A DNA stretch of 11,279 bases from Acidobacteriota bacterium (GTDB taxonomy: Bacteria; Acidobacteriota; Terriglobia; Terriglobales; Acidobacteriaceae): NCBI GenBank assembly GCA_003224785.1, contig QHZV01000205.1, positions 5,881-17,159 of the forward strand, written 5' to 3'. This document shows, piece by piece, positions 1-7,020 of this stretch. A program made the translations under genes and the position numbers. The notes below the pieces were generated by a model. That model was not told the DNA's origin. It ran no database searches and saw only the letters and a list, made by a program, of their open reading frames with translations. Positions within the stretch are counted from its first letter, which is position 1. Every line of letters begins with the position of its first letter.

Positions 1-1
1 C

Positions 2-78
2 GGGCGCGTAGCTCAAGCGGATAGAGCATCGGATTTCTAATCCGAGGGTTGCAGGTTCGAGTCCTGCCGCGCCTACCA
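2..78 (+). tRNA. tRNA-Arg (anticodon UCU), CCA encoded
   Basis: The cloverleaf can be folded by hand. The seven-base acceptor stem pairs 2-8 with 68-74, six Watson-Crick pairs plus a terminal G-U. The D stem is GCTC/GAGC (11-14/24-27). The anticodon stem is TCGGA/TCCGA (29-33/41-45) around a seven-base loop with anticodon TCT at 36-38. The T arm carries the usual GGTTCGAGTCC core at 54-64. Discriminator A75 is followed by a genomically encoded CCA at 76-78. The UCU anticodon reads AGA and, depending on wobble modification, AGG arginine codons. Its promoter lies outside the window. No integrase or duplicated tRNA 3' end is seen nearby, so nothing suggests use as an attachment site. Confidence 0.96.
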
Positions 79-212
79 TTCTTTGTAACCATTTGAATTC
101 TGACTTGAGAGCGTGCGGCTTGCCGCGGCAGCATACGCCAAAACAAGACGTATTGGCGTGGCTGGAAACCTTTGCACTTTGAATGCATGCTCGACAGGCT
201 GTGATCAGACTG
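79..212. other. Intergenic spacer between tRNA-Arg and ftcD
   Basis: No gene is supported in these 134 bases. They hold the downstream side of the tRNA (plus strand) and of ftcD (minus strand). The only structure I see is a 10-bp perfect palindrome (TGCCGCGGCA, 121-130) and the separate inverted repeat at 135-159. Neither is followed by a T-run on either strand, so no canonical intrinsic terminator can be claimed. Confidence 0.6.
135..159. repeat. Inverted repeat, 7 bp arms, downstream of tRNA and ftcD
   Basis: ACGCCAA (135-141) is the exact reverse complement of TTGGCGT (153-159), with an 11-base loop and one extra U-G pair outside (134/160). It lies between two convergently transcribed units and could stabilise a 3' end or help termination of either. 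It lacks a T-tract, so terminator function is only a possibility. Confidence 0.35.
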
Positions 213-1685
213 CTAGGACCTCAGCTGTTCTGTCTTCTGTCGCACGCCCGCCACAAATTCTGGATCTTTTAATGATTCGAGATTGATCTCAACATTTGCG
301 AGTGCACCTTCGATTGCCGCTCGTGCCAGGGCCGAGGAGGTGGTTAAATCCGATTTCATGTTTGGATTCGTAATCGCCCCGAGGCTATCAGAAATGCGCA
401 ACACTTCCCTGGCCCGCTGCGCGACAGCTAATGGGATGCTGGTCGCCTGCTTCAAAGCAGACTCGACAATGCCATCTGCTTCTGCTGATTCGCGAGACTT
501 CTTGTACGCGGCCATCACCGAGTTGTAGGACTCGGCATCCGCATCAATTGACGCCTTGAGTTCTTCGCGAAGCTGGGAGAGCTTTGAAATTGCTTCGCTC
601 AACTGCGGCTCGAATTGTGCATACACTTTCTTGGCGCGAGACAGGGATGCGACCATCGTGGCCAGACCTGCTGCCATCGCGCCACTGGCCGCGGCTGCGC
701 TGCCTCCACCGGGAGTTGGGGTGGGAGCGGCAAGTTGCTCGATGAAGGGCTCGACTCCCGCGCGAAGCCCGCCGACCGCCATTTTCCCGCCCATCACAGA
801 GACCAGACGGTTTTCCAGAATGAGTGACGAATCAAAATGCTCGATTTGTAAGAACCATTCTGCCGCTTGCTCGAGGGCCTTCTTGGGAATGAGGCCGACG
901 ATTTCACTGCTTGCAGGAATTACTCCGTAACGCGCAGCTTCGGCGCGAACCATTTCGAAAACGCGGTGGATCGGCGTCTGCTCAAAATCCGTCAAGTTCA
1001 TCGACACTTGCGCCTGACCACGTACCAGGAACCCGGCGGCTTTGACGAAGCGCAGGCCCCCGGTCGAAAACCGCACTGCTTTTGCGATCTTTTTTGCAAC
1101 CTCGACGTCGGCCGTATTCAGAAAAATGTTATAGGCGATCAGGAACTTGCGCGCTCCAACAACGCAAGCGCCGGCGGTGGCGTGAAGCCGGGCTTCGCCG
1201 AAATCTGGCTTGCGCGCGGGATTCGTGGCAATGTCGTCGCGAATTCCCTCAAATTGCCCGCGCCGGATGTTCTCCAGGTTCTGGCGCTCGGGCGAGGCGG
1301 CGGCAGCTTCGTAGAGGTACACCGGAATTTTGTGACGCCTCCATATCTGGTCGCCGACGTGTCGCGCCATGGTGACGCAATCTTCAATACTCACGCCTTC
1401 AATCGGGATGAAGGGGACGACATCGGCCGCGCCCAGCCGGGGGTGCGCTCCCTGGTGCCGATTCAGATCAATCAATTCGGCGGCTTTGCCGACCCCGAGA
1501 ATGGCTGCTTCCTGAACGGCTTCGCGTTCGCCGACCAACGTGATTACGCAGCGGTTGTGGTCGGAGTCCATCTCGCGATCAAGAAGAAACACACCATCGA
1601 GATTCATTGCCTCAATGATGGCATCAACTTTGGATTTGTCCCGGCCTTCAGAGAAGTTTGGGACGCATTCCACCAGAGTTTGCAT
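213..1685 (-). CDS. ftcD: Bifunctional glutamate formimidoyltransferase / formimidoyltetrahydrofolate cyclodeaminase
   Basis: This cytosolic bifunctional enzyme should move the formimino group of N-formimino-L-glutamate (the end product of one histidine degradation route) to tetrahydrofolate, then deaminate 5-formimino-THF to 5,10-methenyl-THF and ammonia. Residues 1-300 form the transferase part: it opens QTLVECVPNFSEGRD and carries RHQGAHPR, whose His81 aligns with the catalytic His82 of the mammalian enzyme. Residues about 310-490 form the cyclodeaminase, with TPTPGGGS at 322-329, DADAES and a KSDL segment as in human FTCD. At 490 residues it is somewhat shorter than the 541-residue human protein. 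The frame stays open upstream to 1925, but the extra 80 codons resemble nothing, while the ATG at 1685 puts the first family motif right at the N-terminus. No Shine-Dalgarno is evident. No other hut gene is visible, so it appears to be transcribed alone. Confidence 0.93.
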   Translation of the reverse strand: MQTLVECVPNFSEGRDKSKVDAIIEAMNLDGVFLLDREMDSDHNRCVITLVGEREAVQEAAILGVGKAAELIDLNRHQGAHPRLGAADVVPFIPIEGVSIEDCVTMARHVGDQIWRRHKIPVYLYEAAAASPERQNLENIRRGQFEGIRDDIATNPARKPDFGEARLHATAGACVVGARKFLIAYNIFLNTADVEVAKKIAKAVRFSTGGLRFVKAAGFLVRGQAQVSMNLTDFEQTPIHRVFEMVRAEAARYGVIPASSEIVGLIPKKALEQAAEWFLQIEHFDSSLILENRLVSVMGGKMAVGGLRAGVEPFIEQLAAPTPTPGGGSAAAASGAMAAGLATMVASLSRAKKVYAQFEPQLSEAISKLSQLREELKASIDADAESYNSVMAAYKKSRESAEADGIVESALKQATSIPLAVAQRAREVLRISDSLGAITNPNMKSDLTTSSALARAAIEGALANVEINLESLKDPEFVAGVRQKTEQLRS

Positions 1686-1693
1686 AAGCGAGA

Positions 1694-1722
1694 AGCATAT
1701 CCGGGGCATGGACAGGCTGCAA
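1694..1722 (-). promoter_or_regulatory. Possible ftcD promoter (weak match)
   Basis: Read on the minus strand, TTGCAG (1722-1717) and TATGCT (1699-1694) are separated by 17 bases. The -10-like hexamer ends 8 bases before the ATG at 1685. The -35 matches consensus only in TTG, and the -10 at four of six positions. If used, it would give a leader of nearly zero length, which would explain the missing Shine-Dalgarno. This is a hand-made match with a high chance of coincidence. Confidence 0.25.
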
Positions 1723-1818
1723 GCCAGGGATATTGACCCGCCGAGGTGGCTGAGGGATTCGCGGCGGAGTTCGTCCTCTGTACTGAAGTCGCTAAACCAA
1801 ACGTTTCTTCTAGACGCA

Positions 1819-1835
1819 TGTTGACGCTTGTTGAC
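1819..1835. repeat. Tandem TGTTGAC direct repeat, 10-bp phase
   Basis: TGTTGAC occurs at 1819-1825 and again at 1829-1835, exactly one helical turn apart, in the spacer between divergent ftcD and the cytochrome gene. Each copy contains a TTGAC(G/A) -35-like core, but no convincing -10 lies 16-18 bases downstream. Same-face direct repeats like this are typical of sites bound by head-to-tail dimers such as OmpR-type regulators. The function is unproven. Confidence 0.35.
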
Positions 1836-1970
1836 ATTCTTTTTGCAAATTGGAGACCAACCGATTTGCGATTTTGAAAGTCGAAATGATCGGTGAAAAC
1901 GCTCCTTAATGGCGCCAAGCGGCAATGCAAGAGACTTCCACGCAGTTCATAGACCCGCCTACGAAGGTGA

Positions 1971-1975
1971 GGAGG
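1971..1975 (+). promoter_or_regulatory. Strong Shine-Dalgarno for the di-heme cytochrome gene
   Basis: GGAGG at 1971-1975 lies 7 bases before the ATG at 1983, within a purine-rich AGGTGAGGAGG stretch (1965-1975). It is the only textbook ribosome-binding site in the window. It fixes the start of the cytochrome gene and shows that this genome does use Shine-Dalgarno initiation. Confidence 0.85.
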
Positions 1976-1982
1976 CAACAAA

Positions 1983-3380
1983 ATGAAGACGCGGCATCTA
2001 CTAATTGCTTTGCTCCCAGTCGCGATCCTGATCACAGCCAGCACACAGAACCAGACATCCAGTTCTACTTTTTTTGGCAGCGCGGATAGCAATTCGCAGT
2101 CAATGATCCAACAAGGGCGACATACTTTTCGCTTCGACACATTTGGAGATGAGGCATTCTGGGGTGGCAAGCTCGAGCTCCATCGAGCTATCAATAACAT
2201 GACGCCGAGTCAGGCGTTGACACTGGGGCTGAAGGTTGACTCGGATGCCCTTCCGCCCGAGGTCATTCAGGCCATTAAGAACGGAACGGTGAATCTGAAC
2301 GATCCTGCCGTCACGCGGCTCTTAATTAAGCTGAAAGCGGTCCTGGGCGTGGTGGGATTTTTTAATCCGGACGGCACGCTGCGTTCTGTCGGATTAACGT
2401 GCGCCGTTTGTCATTCGACCGTGGACAATTCGATTGCTCCAAGCATTGGCCACAGGATTGACGGGCTGGCAAATCACGATCTGAATGTGGGAGCAATCGC
2501 GGCCAGCGCTCCGAATCTGCAACCGGTTGTGGATCTGCTTCGGCTCGCAAATCCCAGCATCACGGCGCAACAGGTCCGCGCCGTGCTGAATAGCTGGGGA
2601 CCGGGTAAATTCGACGCAGAGCTGTTCCTCGATGGTAAGGCATTTAATCCGCAACAGGTCACTAACGGAGTTGTAATGGCGACTAATGTTCCGGGCGCAA
2701 CGCTAATACCAAATGCCCGCGGATTGGCGGGGCACAATCTGCACACCTGGACCGGCGGATGGGGAACGGTCACATATTGGAATGCGTTTGTGGCCGTTGA
2801 TGAAATGCATGGAAAAGGCACATTCTTCGATGAGCGTTTCGACAATGCGGCGCAGTTCCCGATTGCGGCCAAGGCAAAGCTCGGCCACGTAGCAACCGAT
2901 CCCGACAGCGACCGGGTTACAAGCAAGCTGGGCGCCTTGCAGTTCTATCAACTGGCATTGCCTGCGTTGAAACCACGTAGCGGAATCGATTTCGATCCTG
3001 ATGCCGCCGAACGTGGCGACGCACTGTTCAGCGGAAAGGCGAATTGCAACCGTTGCCATCGCGAGCCACTGTGGACGGAGCCTGGATGGAACCAACACAC
3101 CCCAGGAGAAATGAAAATTGATGGTTTCGAAGCGCGCCGGGCTCCCGCGAGCATTGACGCGCAAGGAAAGGCGTTGCACGGCTATCGAACCATGAATCTC
3201 GCGGGTGTCTTTGTGCGAGAGCGAGGCCTATTCATGTTTCCGCACGATAAGGGCCGCTTCTATCATGACGGGCGGTTTAAGACTCTGCTCGATGTGGTGA
3301 ATAGTTATGACGCTCGGTTTGGCTTGGGATTAAGCGATCAGGAAAAGCATGATCTGGTGGAATATCTGAAATCGCTGTAG
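1983..3380 (+). CDS. Exported di-heme c-type cytochrome, C-terminus like CCP/MauG-family proteins
   Basis: The 465-residue product starts with a Sec-type signal peptide (MKTRH, then a hydrophobic stretch at about 6-19), so it should act in the periplasm. Two covalent heme c sites are visible: C140-A-V-C-H144 and C355-N-R-C-H359. The C-terminal stretch GRFYHDGRFKTLLDVV (424-439), ending in DLVEYLKSL, resembles the C-terminal heme domain of di-heme cytochrome c peroxidase/MauG proteins. The roughly 215-residue spacing between hemes is longer than I recall for classical CCPs. A segment around 46-70 (FRFDTFGDEAFWGG) and one at 250-283 (HNLHTWTGGWG, MHGKGTFFDE) look like hallmarks of an uncharacterised bacterial di-heme family. 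Electron transfer is near certain; peroxidase or other oxidase activity is not established. The start is set by the GGAGG at 1971-1975. The gene stands alone, divergent from ftcD and convergent with the kinase. Confidence 0.88.
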   Translation: MKTRHLLIALLPVAILITASTQNQTSSSTFFGSADSNSQSMIQQGRHTFRFDTFGDEAFWGGKLELHRAINNMTPSQALTLGLKVDSDALPPEVIQAIKNGTVNLNDPAVTRLLIKLKAVLGVVGFFNPDGTLRSVGLTCAVCHSTVDNSIAPSIGHRIDGLANHDLNVGAIAASAPNLQPVVDLLRLANPSITAQQVRAVLNSWGPGKFDAELFLDGKAFNPQQVTNGVVMATNVPGATLIPNARGLAGHNLHTWTGGWGTVTYWNAFVAVDEMHGKGTFFDERFDNAAQFPIAAKAKLGHVATDPDSDRVTSKLGALQFYQLALPALKPRSGIDFDPDAAERGDALFSGKANCNRCHREPLWTEPGWNQHTPGEMKIDGFEARRAPASIDAQGKALHGYRTMNLAGVFVRERGLFMFPHDKGRFYHDGRFKTLLDVVNSYDARFGLGLSDQEKHDLVEYLKSL

Positions 3381-3385
3381 CGATT
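3370..3385. repeat. Small dyad containing both convergent stop codons
   Basis: AATCGCT (3370-3376) and AGCGATT (3379-3385) are exact reverse complements separated by two bases; a physical hairpin would be six pairs with a TGTA loop. The TAG of the cytochrome gene (3378-3380) and most of the TAA of the kinase gene (3386-3384 on the minus strand) sit inside it. It could be a weak bidirectional 3'-end structure, but neither strand has a following T-run. Confidence 0.35.
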
Positions 3386-6300
3386 ACGAGCCAGCGCCTG
3401 CAGCTTTGGTTTTTGCCAGGAGCCTGCGGGCGTTGGCGATGAGATCGCCGACTTCGAATGGTTTCACCAGGAATGGCACCTGATTCTGTTCAAGGAAGGT
3501 GCGAACTTCCGCCTCAGCCAGGCTTGAGAATGTGAATAGCAGGTGTTTCGATAAAGCGGGGCGCTTCTCCGCGATCCATGCGTGAGTTTGTTGGACACTG
3601 CCAGCACCTGGCATTTTGCCATTGATGATGAGTGCATCGGACGACTGGCTCTCGATGGCAGATTTCGCGGCTTCAAAGCCAGTCAATGTGGTGACCTGCG
3701 CACCGGCGCCGGCCAAGACGTCGCGCTCGAATTCAAGAACGGCTTCTTCATCTTCCACCAGCAGAATGGTTCCGTGGAGTGCGCTCTCGCGCTTCTGTGC
3801 AGATGGAGCAAGCTGCGGTTCGGCCGCATGCCCCGCCGAGGGGAAGCGAACCTCGATGATCGCGCCGCCGCCTGCGACGTTTCTAGCGGCAATCTCCCCG
3901 CCGTGTTCTTTCACGATTCCGTAGCAGATGCTAAGTCCCAACCCGGTCCCCTTGCCGACGCTCTTGGTCGTATAAAACGGCTCGAAAATGCGATTGGGTT
4001 CTTGCAATCCGGGCCCCGAATCCTGGAACTCGATGATGACAAGATCGTCACTTGCCCGCACCCGAACCAGCAGCTTACGTTCCGCGTATTCTGGCACGGC
4101 CTCATCCATCATGGCATCGAGAGCGTTATTGATGATGTTCAGGAAAGCCTGTTCGACTTGGTGGGGATCGCCTGAGACTGCCGGGACATCAGACTGAATT
4201 TCGCGTTCGAGCTTGATGTTGCTGACCTTCATGTCGTAGTCACGCAGCAGCAATGCCTCTTCGAGGACCTTTATGACATCAAATTCGTGCTTCTCTGGCT
4301 TGCGCTGCCGGGCAAACGACAATAAGTTTTGGACTACCCGATGTGTGCGCTGCGCCTGCTTGAACACCTTGTTCGCGTAATCCATCGCGCGCGATTCAAG
4401 TTTCTCCGATTCCAGTAACTGCGCGTAGCCGAGAATTGCAGTCAACGGATTGTTCAGTTCGTGCGCGACACCAGCAATCAGTTGACCCACGGCTGACATT
4501 TTCTCGCTCTGCAACAATTGTTCCTGGGCGCGGCGAAGGTCGTCATAAGCTTTGCAACTCTCTTCGTAGAGGCGCACTTTCTCGACCGTGGTGGAGAGTT
4601 GCCGCCCAATCGCCACGAGCAGATTTTCATCGTTGGCACTGTATCCCTCATTCTGGCCACGGCTGATCCCCATCAAACCGATAGGCGCATCTTTGCCCCA
4701 CAGCACGACCCAAATCGAGGATCCCATGTCGGCGGCGTTAACAAATTCCGTAACCGTTGGCGGCACATGTGCCAGGTATTCACCCGTGAGTACGTCGGCC
4801 CGCGACCTCGTTACCAGTTCACCGAGCCCGTCAGGAAACGTGACGTCCGCTAACCGCTTGCGATCAGTCAAGCGCTGACCCCAACTGCCGCGGCGGCGAA
4901 ATTGCGTGTCTGACTCGGCGAAGTATACCGAACCGGATTCGGCGTTGAAGAGCGAAATCCCCTGCCGCAACGTAAGATTCAAAATCTCGTCAAGATCGAA
5001 GCTTTGGGTTGCAATCACGGCCATGGCGTTGAGCGCGTTCAGCTCGCGATTGCGCCGCCGGATTTCGTCCTCAGCTTGCTTCTTATCGGTGATGTCGAGC
5101 AGGAAACCCTGATAGCAATCAATAAGGCCCGCCGCATCCCGCGTAGCGAAACTGCTTTCGAGAGCGGTAATTTGCGAGCCGTCTTTGTGGCGGATGTTTA
5201 CCTCAAAGTTGCGCACAAAATTGTGCGCCTCTACCTCTTTCCTGAACACGGCACGCTGCTCAGGTGACGCATAGAATTCGGTGTCCACGTTTTTGCCAAG
5301 CAGCTCTTCCCTGCTCGAATATCCAAGTATTCGCACGAAGGCATCGTTGCAATCGAGCAGCTTGCCATCCGGGCTAGCGACGAAAACACCTTCCTGCACC
5401 TGCTCAAACAGTGAGCGGTATTTCTGCTCAGCAGCGCGGCGCTCTGTGATATCGCGGACGACGTGAATCGTCCCTTTCTGCTTTGTGCCCTGGTCGGTGT
5501 AGGTTGAGGTAGAAGCGACTGAAAAGCCTCCAAACAGATCAGGCCCTTCGTGGAAGCCGACTTCTTGGCCATGGCAATAGGGGCACTTGGTCCAGGTGAG
5601 TTCGGTCTTCGGCAGAACCGCCTCGCAGAGCTGGCCCACCACTTCCGACTGCGACTTCCCAATCCTTCCCAGAAGTGCCGGATTGGCTTTCAGAATTCTG
5701 AACTCGGGATCGTGCAAGAGAACGAGATCTTGGATCGATTCAAAAGTGTTGCTCCACTGCCGGTGGGAACGCAAGATTTCTTCGACCAGATGCAAGTTTT
5801 CAAGCGCCAAGCCGAGCTGCTGCGCACAAGTGGTCAAGAACGTCATCTCGTCGGGAGCGTACGACTTTGGTTTGTGGCTGCCGAGTACGAGAGTTCCCAC
5901 AGTGGCCTTTTTCCCCGGCACTGTGGCAATGATGATCTGCTGAAGCTTCTCGCGTTGGAAAACTGGTAAAACGACCTCACCTAATTGTGCCGGTCCAATG
6001 ACGGATGGGCTCGCTTGTTCGGGCACGTGCTCGACCGGGTCGGCAAGTGCTATGGAGGCGCGATCACGAAGGAACTCAGCCGAAAGGCCGATCTGCTGAA
6101 ACAGGGTCAGACGACGACCGTCAATCAGACGAAACCATGCCGCATTAGCTCCCATCAGCTCTTTCAATTCTTTCAAAGCCGTGACAGCTACTGGGCCATT
6201 TTCCCCGGCCCGCGCAATGCTGGTGGTGAGCGCGTTCAGGGTGGCTAGGCGGCGCGTATGCAGCCTTGATTCATCGAGAACAACCAGCAACATACCGAGC

Positions 6301-6884
6301 CCAAGCAGCATGTCGAGCAGAACGTCAGCATCGGCCGGCAGGTGGGAACTCTCAGGCCACCATTCCAGATGCAATAGCAGCAATCCGGCAGCCAGCATCC
6401 AGGGCCCAATCTCTCTACGAGCGCGGCGGAAACGCAGGATTTGCCACGCAGCAGCAAGGGCAACAATTCGATAGGAGAGCTCCAGGGCAAAGTGCAAAGT
6501 GGTGGAACCTGGCCACCAAATGCCTTGCACCACGGCAAACGCAATCAAAACGATGCTGATGACAAGCAGCGGCGCCAGCAGATCGCGAGCGCTGGCGTAA
6601 ATGAAGGCGCCGGCTGCGAAGAGCGAAACCGCCAGTATGAACTCCGCATGTCCGACCGGAATCGAGTAGGGATTAACCTGTCCCGAGGCGGAGATCAAGG
6701 TGTGGTGCGCGCCCAGGTATGCTACCCAACCGACGATCCATACCATCAGGCAGCGCTCGCGCAGGGTGCGAAAGACGAGCAGACTCGCCGCCAGGATAAG
6801 GAGCACCGCGGTTTCGCGAGTGACGAATTTAGGAGTGGCAAGACCGCCGAGGGCTTCCCAGGCGCGCCAAATGACCATATTCAT
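3384..6884 (-). CDS. 7TM-GAF-PAS-PAS-GAF hybrid sensor histidine kinase with degenerate C-terminal receiver
   Basis: Inner-membrane sensor kinase, 1166 residues. About seven hydrophobic helices fill residues 24-205. A GAF domain (about 215-365), PAS1 (375-480, ending in a PAC-like VVRDITERR), PAS2 (486-603) and a second GAF (615-775) follow. The dimerisation/phosphoacceptor helix has the H-box GVAHELNNPL with H808. The ATPase domain shows the N-box NIINNALDAM (916-925), G1 DSGPG (D955), F-box FEPFYTT and G2 GKGTGLGLS, so the kinase core looks active. The receiver (about 1038-1157) keeps acidic D1045, T1118 and K1141 but has N1088 where the phospho-acceptor Asp belongs. PAS1 holds C420, C434, C437 and H438 (KCPYCHG), a possible metal or redox site. 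The likely partner is the divergent receiver-HD-GYP protein at 7021. ATG at 6884 precedes TM1, and an in-frame ATG two codons later is equally possible. The signal sensed is unknown. Confidence 0.94.
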   Translation of the reverse strand: MNMVIWRAWEALGGLATPKFVTRETAVLLILAASLLVFRTLRERCLMVWIVGWVAYLGAHHTLISASGQVNPYSIPVGHAEFILAVSLFAAGAFIYASARDLLAPLLVISIVLIAFAVVQGIWWPGSTTLHFALELSYRIVALAAAWQILRFRRARREIGPWMLAAGLLLLHLEWWPESSHLPADADVLLDMLLGLGMLLVVLDESRLHTRRLATLNALTTSIARAGENGPVAVTALKELKELMGANAAWFRLIDGRRLTLFQQIGLSAEFLRDRASIALADPVEHVPEQASPSVIGPAQLGEVVLPVFQREKLQQIIIATVPGKKATVGTLVLGSHKPKSYAPDEMTFLTTCAQQLGLALENLHLVEEILRSHRQWSNTFESIQDLVLLHDPEFRILKANPALLGRIGKSQSEVVGQLCEAVLPKTELTWTKCPYCHGQEVGFHEGPDLFGGFSVASTSTYTDQGTKQKGTIHVVRDITERRAAEQKYRSLFEQVQEGVFVASPDGKLLDCNDAFVRILGYSSREELLGKNVDTEFYASPEQRAVFRKEVEAHNFVRNFEVNIRHKDGSQITALESSFATRDAAGLIDCYQGFLLDITDKKQAEDEIRRRNRELNALNAMAVIATQSFDLDEILNLTLRQGISLFNAESGSVYFAESDTQFRRRGSWGQRLTDRKRLADVTFPDGLGELVTRSRADVLTGEYLAHVPPTVTEFVNAADMGSSIWVVLWGKDAPIGLMGISRGQNEGYSANDENLLVAIGRQLSTTVEKVRLYEESCKAYDDLRRAQEQLLQSEKMSAVGQLIAGVAHELNNPLTAILGYAQLLESEKLESRAMDYANKVFKQAQRTHRVVQNLLSFARQRKPEKHEFDVIKVLEEALLLRDYDMKVSNIKLEREIQSDVPAVSGDPHQVEQAFLNIINNALDAMMDEAVPEYAERKLLVRVRASDDLVIIEFQDSGPGLQEPNRIFEPFYTTKSVGKGTGLGLSICYGIVKEHGGEIAARNVAGGGAIIEVRFPSAGHAAEPQLAPSAQKRESALHGTILLVEDEEAVLEFERDVLAGAGAQVTTLTGFEAAKSAIESQSSDALIINGKMPGAGSVQQTHAWIAEKRPALSKHLLFTFSSLAEAEVRTFLEQNQVPFLVKPFEVGDLIANARRLLAKTKAAGAGS

Positions 6885-6934
6885 ACACTTCGACCCTGAT
6901 CACCCAACCTCTCAGGTTTTAGCATGGAAAACTT

Positions 6935-6969
6935 AGTAACCAGCCAGGTTTCCCCGTTCCTTGGTTACT
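6935..6969. repeat. 35-bp dyad in the divergent kinase/regulator spacer
   Basis: AGTAACCA (6935-6942) is the exact reverse complement of TGGTTACT (6962-6969); the centres of the arms lie 27 bases apart, about two and a half helical turns. The right arm touches the -35 region proposed for the regulator gene, and the left arm lies 50 bases upstream of the kinase ATG. This layout would suit one dimeric regulator controlling both promoters. The neighbouring response regulator has no DNA-binding domain, so the binder would be encoded elsewhere. Confidence 0.4.
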
Positions 6970-6996
6970 TTGGGAATTAGGTGAGTAGGGTACAAT
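6969..6996 (+). promoter_or_regulatory. Putative promoter of the receiver-HD-GYP gene
   Basis: TACAAT (6991-6996) matches the -10 consensus at five of six positions and ends 24 bases before the ATG at 7021. The best -35 candidate, TTTGGG (6969-6974, 16-base spacer), is poor. Transcription would start near 7003, leaving a leader of under 20 bases with no evident Shine-Dalgarno. The overlap of the -35 with the dyad at 6935-6969 suggests regulation. Confidence 0.45.
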
Positions 6997-7020
6997 CAGC
7001 GATACACTAAGCCGTCTGTC

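Noticed and set aside
2..212. tRNA-Arg as an integration site for a genomic island
   Set aside because: No integrase, no repeat of the tRNA 3' end elsewhere in the window and no phage or plasmid genes; the following gene is metabolic.
867..1736. 289-codon open frame on the plus strand opposite ftcD
   Set aside because: It is antisense to a clear FTCD with catalytic motifs, has no recognisable domain, and is the usual shadow frame of a GC-rich gene.
1686..1925. N-terminal extension of ftcD by 80 codons to the ATG at 1925
   Set aside because: The extra sequence is low in hydrophobic order and matches nothing; starting at 1685 places His81 and VECVPNFSEG exactly where FTCD proteins have them.
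1604..2200. 198-codon minus-strand frame over the ftcD/cytochrome spacer
   Set aside because: It overlaps the cytochrome start, its strong Shine-Dalgarno and the ftcD N-terminus, and shows no domain.
3582..4175. 197-codon plus-strand frame opposite the kinase
   Set aside because: Shadow of the ATPase/receiver coding region; no ribosome-binding site and no domain.
5571..5587. Reading the kinase CPYCH as a c-type heme site
   Set aside because: The PAS domain follows seven membrane helices on the kinase side of the membrane, where covalent heme c attachment does not normally occur; a metal or thiol site is more plausible.
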